Under the pieces are notes generated by a model. It had not been told where the DNA came from. It did no database searches and worked only from the letters and a program-made list of their open reading frames with translations. Of a stretch of 16,822 bases of DNA, positions 1 through 5,862 are shown in pieces. A program made the position numbers and the translations under genes. Source of the stretch: Sutterella parvirubra YIT 11816 (GTDB lineage Bacteria > Pseudomonadota > Gammaproteobacteria > Burkholderiales > Burkholderiaceae_F); NCBI RefSeq assembly GCF_000250875.1, contig NZ_JH604988.1, positions 28,654 to 45,475 of the forward strand, written 5' to 3'. Positions within the stretch are counted from its first letter, which is position 1, and every line of letters begins with the position of its first letter.

Positions 1-372
1 GCGCTCTACGACGGCGGCTTCACGTCCGCCGGCGACAAGAAGCGCTTCACGGAAATCCGCCGCGCCACGCCCGAGCAATTGGCCGCTTCGGCCCCGCGGA
101 TCGTCTTTGATGACGAGCGTTTCACGGAGATGCTCTTTCGCTTTCGCGCCCGCAGTTGGCCGGAGACGCTCACCGCGGACGAGCAGGACGCCTGGCGGCG
201 CCACTGCGCCGCGAGGCTCTTGGAGGGTGCCGCCGGCAGCCTGACGGTCGACCGGTATTTCGAAGAGATCGACGAACTCCAGGCCGAGGGTGACATGGAG
301 GACGAGCGCCGACAGATGATTTTCGAAGCGCTCTACGACTGGGGCGAGCGCGTGGGTGCGGCCTGCTCGTGA
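1..372 (+). CDS. sbcB: Exodeoxyribonuclease I, C-terminal part (5' end outside window)
   Basis: This is the last 123 codons of a gene already open at base 1 and ending in TGA at 370-372. Exonuclease I degrades single-stranded DNA 3' to 5' and acts in recombination and mismatch repair. The visible part starts with ALYDGGF and later has DERFTEMLFRFRARSWPETL, followed by EQDAWRRHCAARL. These match the conserved C-terminal segment of the family as I recall E. coli ExoI (YDGFF, then LLFNYRARNFPGTL and EQQRW). The DEDD nuclease domain lies upstream and cannot be checked here. A TTG at 79 would be an in-frame start, but homology runs through from base 1, so it is internal. No convincing U-tract terminator follows; a 10-bp palindrome CCGACGTCGG lies at 381-390. 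Confidence 0.88.
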   Translation, partial: ALYDGGFTSAGDKKRFTEIRRATPEQLAASAPRIVFDDERFTEMLFRFRARSWPETLTADEQDAWRRHCAARLLEGAAGSLTVDRYFEEIDELQAEGDMEDERRQMIFEALYDWGERVGAACS

Positions 373-421
373 GAAGCCTTCCGACGTCGGGAAAGATTCG
401 ATGGGGTCGACTCGGGGTCGG

Positions 422-430
422 TGCTAAAGT
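422..430 (+). promoter_or_regulatory. Putative extended -10 promoter for the racemase-led gene run
   Basis: TGCTAAAGT fits the extended -10 form TGn-TAnnnT. It lies 70 bases before the ATG at 500 and about 50 bases after the sbcB stop. No good -35 hexamer is seen at the usual spacing. Instead a 7-bp direct repeat GGGGTCG occurs at 403-409 and 414-420, offset 11 bases, just upstream. Prediction by eye only. Confidence 0.4.
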
Positions 431-450
431 GAGCACGAACGAACCGTATC

Positions 451-478
451 CGCCCGCGGACCAACCTTATGGCGGGCG
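451..478 (+). promoter_or_regulatory. 5' leader hairpin before the racemase gene
   Basis: CGCCCGC (451-457) pairs perfectly with GCGGGCG (472-478) around a 14-base loop. It lies downstream of the putative promoter and ends ten bases before the Shine-Dalgarno sequence GGAGAGG (488-494). It could affect translation or mRNA stability; no T-run follows, so it is not a terminator. Confidence 0.35.
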
Positions 479-499
479 AAGCACATTGGAGAGGATTTC

Positions 500-1927
500 A
501 TGTCGGATAAAGTTTTGAGGATCGGCGTGACGGCGGGCGTCAACCCGACGGCGGCCGCGGTGATGAAGGCGGAACTTTTGGGCGTTGCGGCCCGTGCGGG
601 CGTGCGCATCGAGGTGCTCTCGACCGATGAGGAGCTGCGCCAGGACGCCACCGACAAAAAGACCATGGAGGCGGACCGCCGCATCGCGGCGCTTCGCCAA
701 ACGTGGGCCCTTCAGGCCATGGGTTGTGACGAAGTGATCGTGCCCGACGTGCGCATCGATCCGGTGCGCCGTGAACTGCAGGCGGAGTTGGAAGTCCCGG
801 TCGTCTCGATCTACGACGGCCTCGCGGCCCTGGGCCCCCGCCGGATCGGCGTTCTTGGCTATGCGGTGAGCGCGGACTTCGTGCTCTCGCGTGCGGCCGA
901 AGGGTCTTCCGTCGTGCCGACGCCCGAAGCCGTCATGGAATCGTTCCGTCAACTCCAGAACGCCGAAACGGGGCTTCGCCGTCAGGGGATGACGGACGAG
1001 CACCGTGAGCGCTTCGTCGCCGCGGCGCTGGCGTTGGTGACTGCTGGCGCGGATCTCTTGGTCCCGGCCTGCACGCAGATGGCCCGCTTTGCAAACGTGC
1101 TCAAAGAAGAGGGCCTTCCCGTTCTCGATATTCTCGCCGATACGGCGCTTCGCGCCGTCACGAAGCCCTTGGCGCGTCTTGGCAAACCCTTCAAGGTGGG
1201 GCTGATCGGGGGCTTGGGGCCCGCCGCGACGGTGGACCTCTACGACAAGATCGTGAAGGCGACCCCGGCCAAAACCGACCAGGAACACATCAAGCTCGTC
1301 GTCGAACAGAACCCGCAGACCCCGGACCGCACCGCCTGCCTTTTGGGGCAGGGCGACGACCCGACCTTCGCGCTCTACGGCATGGCGATGAAGCTGGAGG
1401 CGGACGGTTGCGACGCCGTCATCGTGCCCTGCAACACGGCGCACGCCTTCATGCCCTTTGTTGAGCGGCATCTGTCGATTCCCTGCATCAACATGCAGAA
1501 GGCGGCGCTCGAAGAAATTCAGGCGAAGTTGGGCAAGGACGCCCGCATCGGGCTCCTTGCCACCCGCGGTACGGTTCAGTCCCGGATCTATGCCGAGAAG
1601 GCGGAGGCGATGGGGTTGCCGATGTTCGTGCCCGACGAGGAGCGTCAGGACCGCGTCATGGCGGCGATCTACGGACCCGAGGGTGCCAAGGCGGGCTTCA
1701 CCGACGGCGTCTGCCGCGACGACCTGATGTCGGGCGTCGAATACCTGGTGCGCACCTACGACTGCAACTGCCTGATTCTGGGGTGCACCGAACTTCCGCT
1801 CATTCTCGATGAGTCGGATGCGTTCCCGGTCGCAGGGAAGAGCGTGATGATGATCGACCCGACGGCGGCGCTCGCCCGCAAGGTCGTGAAGATCGCGTTG
1901 GAGAAGAACAAGGCCGCAGGCCGATGA
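500..1927 (+). CDS. Two-domain aspartate/glutamate racemase-family protein
   Basis: The 475-residue protein holds two tandem racemase-family units, whereas single-unit enzymes are usually about 230-270 residues. The C-terminal unit starts GLIGGLGPAATVDLYDKIV (about residues 234-252), typical of aspartate racemases. It has both expected catalytic cysteines, C311 in VPCNTAHAF and C429 in LGCTELPL. The N-terminal unit (about 1-230) has the same architecture and keeps the second cysteine, C191 in VPACTQ. The first is replaced by D83 in VIVPDVRIDP. The likely activity is cofactor-independent racemisation of aspartate, glutamate or a related acid by the C-terminal unit. The N-terminal unit may be catalytically dead and structural, forming a pseudo-dimer. 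The start ATG has GGAGAGG eight bases upstream. The dehydrogenase gene follows after 58 bases. The substrate is not determinable from sequence, and a hydantoin racemase-like role is a possible alternative. Confidence 0.85.
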   Translation: MSDKVLRIGVTAGVNPTAAAVMKAELLGVAARAGVRIEVLSTDEELRQDATDKKTMEADRRIAALRQTWALQAMGCDEVIVPDVRIDPVRRELQAELEVPVVSIYDGLAALGPRRIGVLGYAVSADFVLSRAAEGSSVVPTPEAVMESFRQLQNAETGLRRQGMTDEHRERFVAAALALVTAGADLLVPACTQMARFANVLKEEGLPVLDILADTALRAVTKPLARLGKPFKVGLIGGLGPAATVDLYDKIVKATPAKTDQEHIKLVVEQNPQTPDRTACLLGQGDDPTFALYGMAMKLEADGCDAVIVPCNTAHAFMPFVERHLSIPCINMQKAALEEIQAKLGKDARIGLLATRGTVQSRIYAEKAEAMGLPMFVPDEERQDRVMAAIYGPEGAKAGFTDGVCRDDLMSGVEYLVRTYDCNCLILGCTELPLILDESDAFPVAGKSVMMIDPTAALARKVVKIALEKNKAAGR

Positions 1928-1939
1928 ACCGTCCTCATC

Positions 1940-1969
1940 GTGGAAGCGGACTTTGAGGTCTGCTTCCAC
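1940..1969 (+). promoter_or_regulatory. Intergenic hairpin between racemase and dehydrogenase genes
   Basis: GTGGAAGCGGA (1940-1950) pairs with TCTGCTTCCAC (1959-1969), giving 11 bp with one G-U pair and an 8-base loop. The next gene's AGGAG (1972-1976) starts three bases later. No T-run follows, so termination is unlikely; RNA processing, stability or modulation of the next ribosome binding site is more plausible. Confidence 0.45.
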
Positions 1970-1985
1970 GCAGGAGCTTTTGAAG

Positions 1986-2903
1986 ATGAACGAAAAAATC
2001 TACCCCAACGTCGCACCCGCCAAAGTGGCCTTCATCGGCCTCGGCACGATGGGTTTCCCCATGGCCGGACACCTGAAGCGTGCCGGGCACGACGTCTGCG
2101 TCTACAACCGCACGACGGAAAAGGCCGAACGTTGGGTGAAGACCTACGGCGGACGCATGGCGCCGACGCCGCGCGAAGCCGCCGTGGGCGCGAAGTTCGT
2201 CTTCACCTGCGTCGGCAACGACGACGACCTCCGGAGCGTCGTGTTGGGGCCTGACGGCGCCTTCGCCGGGATGTCGAAGGGCGCCGTGCTGTGGGACCAC
2301 ACGACGGCGAGCGCCGTCGTGGCGCGCGAGTTGGCGGCGAAGGCCGCGGAGCTCGGGTTGGGCTTTGTCGATGCGCCCGTCTCTGGGGGCGAAGCCGGCG
2401 CGCAGAAGGGCATCCTGACCGTGCTTTGCGGTGGAGACGAGATGCCCTTCCATTTGGGGCGCCAAATTGTGGAGGCCTATTCGGCCAACGTGACGCACTT
2501 GGGGCCTGTGGGTTCCGGACAGCTCGCCAAGATGGTGAACCAGATCTGCATCGCGGGTTGCGTCGAGGCGCTCGCCGAAGGGATCGCCTTCGGTGAACAT
2601 GCCGGACTCAACATGCCGAAGGTGCTCGGCGCCCTCGCAGGCGGCGCGGCGTCCTCCTGGCAGATGGTGAACCGCGGCGACACGATGGTGGAGCGGAAGT
2701 TCGATTTCGGCTTCGCCGTCGATTGGATGCGGAAGGACTTGGGGATCGCCATGGATGAGGCGGCCCGCAACGGCGCTCAACTGCCGTTGGTCAAGATGGT
2801 CGACGAATTCTATGCTGAGGTTCAGAAGATGGGCGGCGGTCGGGCGGATACGTCCTCGCTGATTCTTCGTCTGGGCGAGAATAAGGCGGAGACCTCGGCA
2901 TGA
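1986..2903 (+). CDS. Beta-hydroxyacid dehydrogenase (3-hydroxyisobutyrate dehydrogenase / tartronate semialdehyde reductase family)
   Basis: This NAD(P)-dependent enzyme of 305 residues has the usual family length. The N-terminal Rossmann nucleotide-binding loop is GLGTMGFPMAG (residues 18-28). The substrate-binding motif DAPVSGGEAGA begins at D129. The catalytic lysine is K182 in GSGQLAKMVNQ, and the all-helical C-terminal domain follows. The start at 1986 is chosen over an upstream in-frame start at 1953 because AGGAG lies nine bases before it and the upstream codons fall in a hairpin. The stop overlaps the next gene's ATG. Family members reduce 2-hydroxy-3-oxopropionate or oxidise 3-hydroxyisobutyrate and related acids, and sequence alone does not decide between garR/glxR-like and mmsB-like roles. 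The link to LPS genes downstream is unexplained. Confidence 0.88.
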   Translation: MNEKIYPNVAPAKVAFIGLGTMGFPMAGHLKRAGHDVCVYNRTTEKAERWVKTYGGRMAPTPREAAVGAKFVFTCVGNDDDLRSVVLGPDGAFAGMSKGAVLWDHTTASAVVARELAAKAAELGLGFVDAPVSGGEAGAQKGILTVLCGGDEMPFHLGRQIVEAYSANVTHLGPVGSGQLAKMVNQICIAGCVEALAEGIAFGEHAGLNMPKVLGALAGGAASSWQMVNRGDTMVERKFDFGFAVDWMRKDLGIAMDEAARNGAQLPLVKMVDEFYAEVQKMGGGRADTSSLILRLGENKAETSA

Positions 2904-3964
2904 TGTCTTGGCTCAAGGCGCTCAACCGCCGACGCTTGTTTTGGAAGAGGCTTCGCGTCGTCAAGAAGGAGGATCTGCCGCAAAGGCATCCTTTGACTCG
3001 CCCCGACAGCGTCAAGCGACTCTTGGTCATCGACGCCTTTCCGGGATTCGGTGACGCGGTCTACACGAACGGTCTGCTCTCTGCGCTGGCGTGCGATGGT
3101 CTGGAGGTCTCGGTCGCTGCGCGGGAAAAGATGCTCTCCGTCTTCCGAACGAACGGAGCGCTCAAGGCGACCTATTCGCTGGAGTCCGAGGCCGACCGAG
3201 AAGCGTGTTTGGCCGAGAGCTTCGACATGGTGGTTGACCTCGACTACAACCACACGCATACCTTTCCCCTTCGCATGCCGTGGCTCAAGGCCCTTCGTGC
3301 CTTCACGGCGACCTGCTCGGAATACGGCAGGGAACTCAACGTCTTTCACGACTTCATCGACATCTCGCGTTTCGCTCATGTCGGCGAGCGTTTGGGGTTG
3401 GTGCGTGCGTACGTGTTGGGGAGTGAGGACGTCGAACCTATCCGGCCGGTGTTTGACGTACCGGAACACGCCCCGTTGGAGTTCAGGGCCGTCTACGTCA
3501 ACACGCTTGCGAGCCAGGATGATCGTTGCTTGTCGGCGGATCAGATCGCTCAGTTGGCGGCGTGGTTCAGGAAGGAGAGGAAGCTTTGCGGACTCTTTTA
3601 CGTCTCGGATGACGTTGAGTTGGAGGAGGACGCCTGGGTTCGGCGGATTCGCCCCGATTCCTTTGGGGAGGCCGCTTCGCTGCTGAAAGAGACCGTCGCC
3701 GTCATTACCCCCGACACGTCCATGGTGCATGTGGCGGCGGCGTTTGAGAAGCCGGTGTTGGCGCTCTTTTGCGGCAAGGAGCGGGACTATTTCCCCGCTT
3801 ATGCCATGTCCGAAACTTGGGCGCCCCGCTCTGAAAAGGCGATGGTGGTCAAGCCCGACGAATCCCTTCCGGGCAAGGTCGTGCCGGTGTCGGCGATTTC
3901 GTCTTCGGCACTCGAAGACGGGCTGCGTTGGCTCGGCGACGTCGTTGAGGAGAAGGCGTCATGA
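2900..3964 (+). CDS. GT9 heptosyltransferase-like glycosyltransferase
   Basis: The 354-residue GT-B protein resembles ADP-heptose:LPS heptosyltransferases. The first Rossmann half begins at residues 41-60 (LLVIDAFPGFGDAVYTNGLL), matching the family pattern of hydrophobic strand, GD and leader helix. The donor-site motif TPDTSMVHVAAAFEKPVLAL starts at T270 and matches the family's TxDTxxxHxAAA(L/F)xKP signature. A basic N-terminal stretch (residues 8-23) could contact the inner membrane. It probably transfers a heptose or other sugar to the LPS core on the cytoplasmic face. ATGATG at 2900-2905 gives two possible starts, and either overlaps the previous stop, implying translational coupling. 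The 3' end overlaps waaP by ATGA at 3961-3964. The middle region is divergent, so the exact sugar and acceptor cannot be named. Confidence 0.8.
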   Translation: MMSWLKALNRRRLFWKRLRVVKKEDLPQRHPLTRPDSVKRLLVIDAFPGFGDAVYTNGLLSALACDGLEVSVAAREKMLSVFRTNGALKATYSLESEADREACLAESFDMVVDLDYNHTHTFPLRMPWLKALRAFTATCSEYGRELNVFHDFIDISRFAHVGERLGLVRAYVLGSEDVEPIRPVFDVPEHAPLEFRAVYVNTLASQDDRCLSADQIAQLAAWFRKERKLCGLFYVSDDVELEEDAWVRRIRPDSFGEAASLLKETVAVITPDTSMVHVAAAFEKPVLALFCGKERDYFPAYAMSETWAPRSEKAMVVKPDESLPGKVVPVSAISSSALEDGLRWLGDVVEEKAS

Positions 3965-4749
3965 TCGTTACGCACGGCCTCTTTCAGCGTTGGACGGACG
4001 AGAGCGCCCTTTTTGCCCATGTGAGGACGTTGCGGGAGAACGTCTACCGCTCCGTTGATCAGCGCTTTACCGCCCGATTTGAGTTGGAGGGGCAGGGCTT
4101 TTTCGTGAAGTATCACCGAGGTCTTTCCATCGGTGAATTCCTGAAGAACATCGTCTGCCTCCGTTGGCCGGTGGTGGGGGCCCGCGACGAGTGGGAGGCC
4201 GTGGAGCATCTGCGCAGGCACGGCGTCGGGACGATGACGACGGCGGCTTTCGGCGAGCGCGGCATCGAACCCTTTTGGCAGGAGTCGTTCCTGATCACGG
4301 AGGAGCTCGTCGGTTGCGAGTGCCTCTCAGACCTCGTCGGTGACTGGCTCACGAATCCGCCGAATCTGAAGCTCAAGCGCCACCTGATCGACTTGGTGGC
4401 GGATTCCGTTTCCGGCATGCACCGATCCGGTCTCAACCATCGGGACTGCTATCTCTGCCACTTTTTGTGGAACCGTGAGACCGACACGCTTCACGTGATC
4501 GATCTTCACCGCGCTCAAATCCGCGACAAGGTTCCAACACGTTGGTTGGACAAGGACTTGGGGGCGCTTTATACGTCTGCCTCCGGAATCGGCCTGACGC
4601 GTTTGGACTTCTTCCGGTTCCTGCGCGCCTATCACGGTGGTCGGATTGATCGGGAAGAAGTCCGCCGCCTTCTGCCGCAGATTGAAAAACGGGCCCGGAA
4701 GATCCGGGCCCATACCGAAAGTCTCAAGCGTCGTCGAGGCTTTACCTAG
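3961..4749 (+). CDS. waaP: Lipopolysaccharide core heptose(I) kinase WaaP/RfaP
   Basis: The 262-residue protein is close to the family length of about 265. WaaP phosphorylates the first heptose of the LPS inner core using ATP at the cytoplasmic side, which is important for outer-membrane integrity. Kinase-fold landmarks are visible: VKYHRG with K50, the family stretch KNIVCLRWPVVGARDEW, the catalytic loop NHRDCYLCHFL with D162, and VIDLHRAQIR with D181. As I recall, the E. coli catalytic aspartate is also residue 162. The start ATG overlaps the GT9 stop, so the two are probably translated together. The last 8 bases overlap the convergent GT8 gene (4742-4749). The 3' coding region also contains the terminator for that minus-strand gene. 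Confidence 0.93.
   Translation: MIVTHGLFQRWTDESALFAHVRTLRENVYRSVDQRFTARFELEGQGFFVKYHRGLSIGEFLKNIVCLRWPVVGARDEWEAVEHLRRHGVGTMTTAAFGERGIEPFWQESFLITEELVGCECLSDLVGDWLTNPPNLKLKRHLIDLVADSVSGMHRSGLNHRDCYLCHFLWNRETDTLHVIDLHRAQIRDKVPTRWLDKDLGALYTSASGIGLTRLDFFRFLRAYHGGRIDREEVRRLLPQIEKRARKIRAHTESLKRRRGFT
4685..4711 (-). terminator. Intrinsic terminator of the GT8 gene, inside the waaP coding region
   Basis: GGGCCCGGA (4691-4699) and TCCGGGCCC (4703-4711) form a perfect 9-bp stem with an AGA loop. Read on the minus strand, the hairpin is followed by G and then TTTTT (4689-4685), the intrinsic terminator pattern. It lies 31 bases past the GT8 stop. On the plus strand the hairpin is followed by ATACCG, with no T-run, so waaP transcription should not stop here. 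Confidence 0.75.
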
Positions 4750-5671
4750 ACGACTCAAAGGGAATGTAGAGCACGCGTCCGAGCGCAATCCTCAAGCGTT
4801 CGGACTTGGCCGCCGGGGCGTCCGAGGTGACGGCGCAGTCGGCGAATGCCGTCCGGCGCAGCACGTCATAGTACGGGGTGCTGAAACCTTCCGTTTCCCG
4901 CGCCTTCCAGGGTTTGTGACGGCTCGCGTAGTGGAGGATCCCCGGACGCTTCCTCGCTTCAATGGCCTTTCGATACTTTCCGGCGTGAAGGAGCAGCTTC
5001 ATGCTGAAGCCGTAGACGGCGGGCATCTTGTTCCAACGGAAATCGATGGGCGTCCACCGGCCCGTAAAGACGGCGTTGAGGGCGTCCTGGTCGTGGCTCT
5101 TGAGCGGACGGCTCAACGCCAGTTCGGCCGCTTGGTCCGCGTAACGCTCACGGCGCCAAGCATCTAGGTCGATGAGCAGAAGTCCCGCGTTGAAATAGCC
5201 CGATTCGGAAGGAATTCCGAGTTCCTTCGCCTTGCTTTGCGTCCGTTTGGGCGAAAGCACGACGCCGAGGTCGGGCACGGCGCCGAGGGGACGTCCCTCC
5301 AGATCCGTCGCCCACAGCTCCGCCACATCGCCGTCCACGACCATGTCTCCGTCGAGGTAGATGCAGCGGTGAACTTCCTGCGGAAGGCACGAAGGTACCA
5401 ACAGCCGGAAGTAGGAGGCGAGCGAGTAGTAGTGGTTGATGAACGCATCCTTGAAGACGGAGACGTCGGGCGTCAGGAAAGTGAGCGTCGCGCCGAACTC
5501 TTCAATGGTGCGGCGCAGCCGCACCTGCTTTTCTTCCGAAATCCCGTCATGGATGTAGTAGAAGTCGATGTCGGCGGGGCGGGAGCAGTGCTCGACGATC
5601 GAGCGCATGGTCACCGCGGAGTGTTGCGCGAAGTTGTCGTCGCTGCAGAAAACGATGCTGATCCGGTCCAT
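4742..5671 (-). CDS. GT8 family LPS glycosyltransferase (LgtC/WaaI/WaaJ-like)
   Basis: The 309-residue protein is about the size of LgtC. It starts MDRISIVFCSDDNF, the nucleotide-sugar binding strand. The metal-binding DxD motif is D107-G-D109 in IYLDGDMVVDGDVAELW. It also has SGYFNAGLLLIDLDAWR, HDQDALNAVF and the C-terminal HYASRHKPW, all typical of GT8. It probably adds galactose or glucose from a UDP-sugar to the LPS outer core. The ATG at 5671 is chosen because family homology begins there. The open frame continues to 5860, but that part is low-complexity and crosses the divergent promoter region. No Shine-Dalgarno sequence precedes this ATG. The gene converges on and overlaps waaP, consistent with a shared LPS-core locus. 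Confidence 0.88.
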   Translation of the reverse strand: MDRISIVFCSDDNFAQHSAVTMRSIVEHCSRPADIDFYYIHDGISEEKQVRLRRTIEEFGATLTFLTPDVSVFKDAFINHYYSLASYFRLLVPSCLPQEVHRCIYLDGDMVVDGDVAELWATDLEGRPLGAVPDLGVVLSPKRTQSKAKELGIPSESGYFNAGLLLIDLDAWRRERYADQAAELALSRPLKSHDQDALNAVFTGRWTPIDFRWNKMPAVYGFSMKLLLHAGKYRKAIEARKRPGILHYASRHKPWKARETEGFSTPYYDVLRRTAFADCAVTSDAPAAKSERLRIALGRVLYIPFESSR

Positions 5672-5722
5672 GGGTGCGGAGTGAAGGTGGGAGGGACGCC
5701 GGAAGGGCGCTTCATTCCCACC

Positions 5723-5728
5723 ATTGTA
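5723..5728 (-). promoter_or_regulatory. Possible -10 element for the GT8 gene
   Basis: On the minus strand TACAAT (plus ATTGTA) lies 51 bases before the GT8 start. No -35 hexamer or TG extension accompanies it, so support is weak. Confidence 0.25.
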
Positions 5729-5753
5729 GAGGCGTCTTCGCAGGCGCCGTGCC

Positions 5754-5762
5754 TGATAGAAT
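5754..5762 (+). promoter_or_regulatory. Putative extended -10 promoter for glnS
   Basis: TGATAGAAT fits TGn-TAtaAT with five of six -10 bases. It is 100 bases before the glnS start. A small inverted repeat (CAGGC at 5741-5745, GCCTG at 5751-5755) overlaps its upstream edge and could bind a regulator. No clear -35 element is seen. Confidence 0.45.
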
Positions 5763-5862
5763 GAGCGGATCTCTGTTGCAGGGACGGCATCGTCTCCTCG
5801 GCCGACCCTCGTCGGCATGCAGACGGCGACCCAAGCACAACTTCTCTTCGGACCCTTCACTG

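Noticed and set aside
467..1969. Long open frame antisense to the racemase gene
   Set aside because: Its translation is rich in Arg, His and Gly, shows no family features, and mirrors a gene with clear homology. High GC content creates such frames.
1953..1985. Upstream in-frame start for the dehydrogenase
   Set aside because: It falls within a hairpin and lacks a ribosome binding site, whereas 1986 has AGGAG at nine bases.
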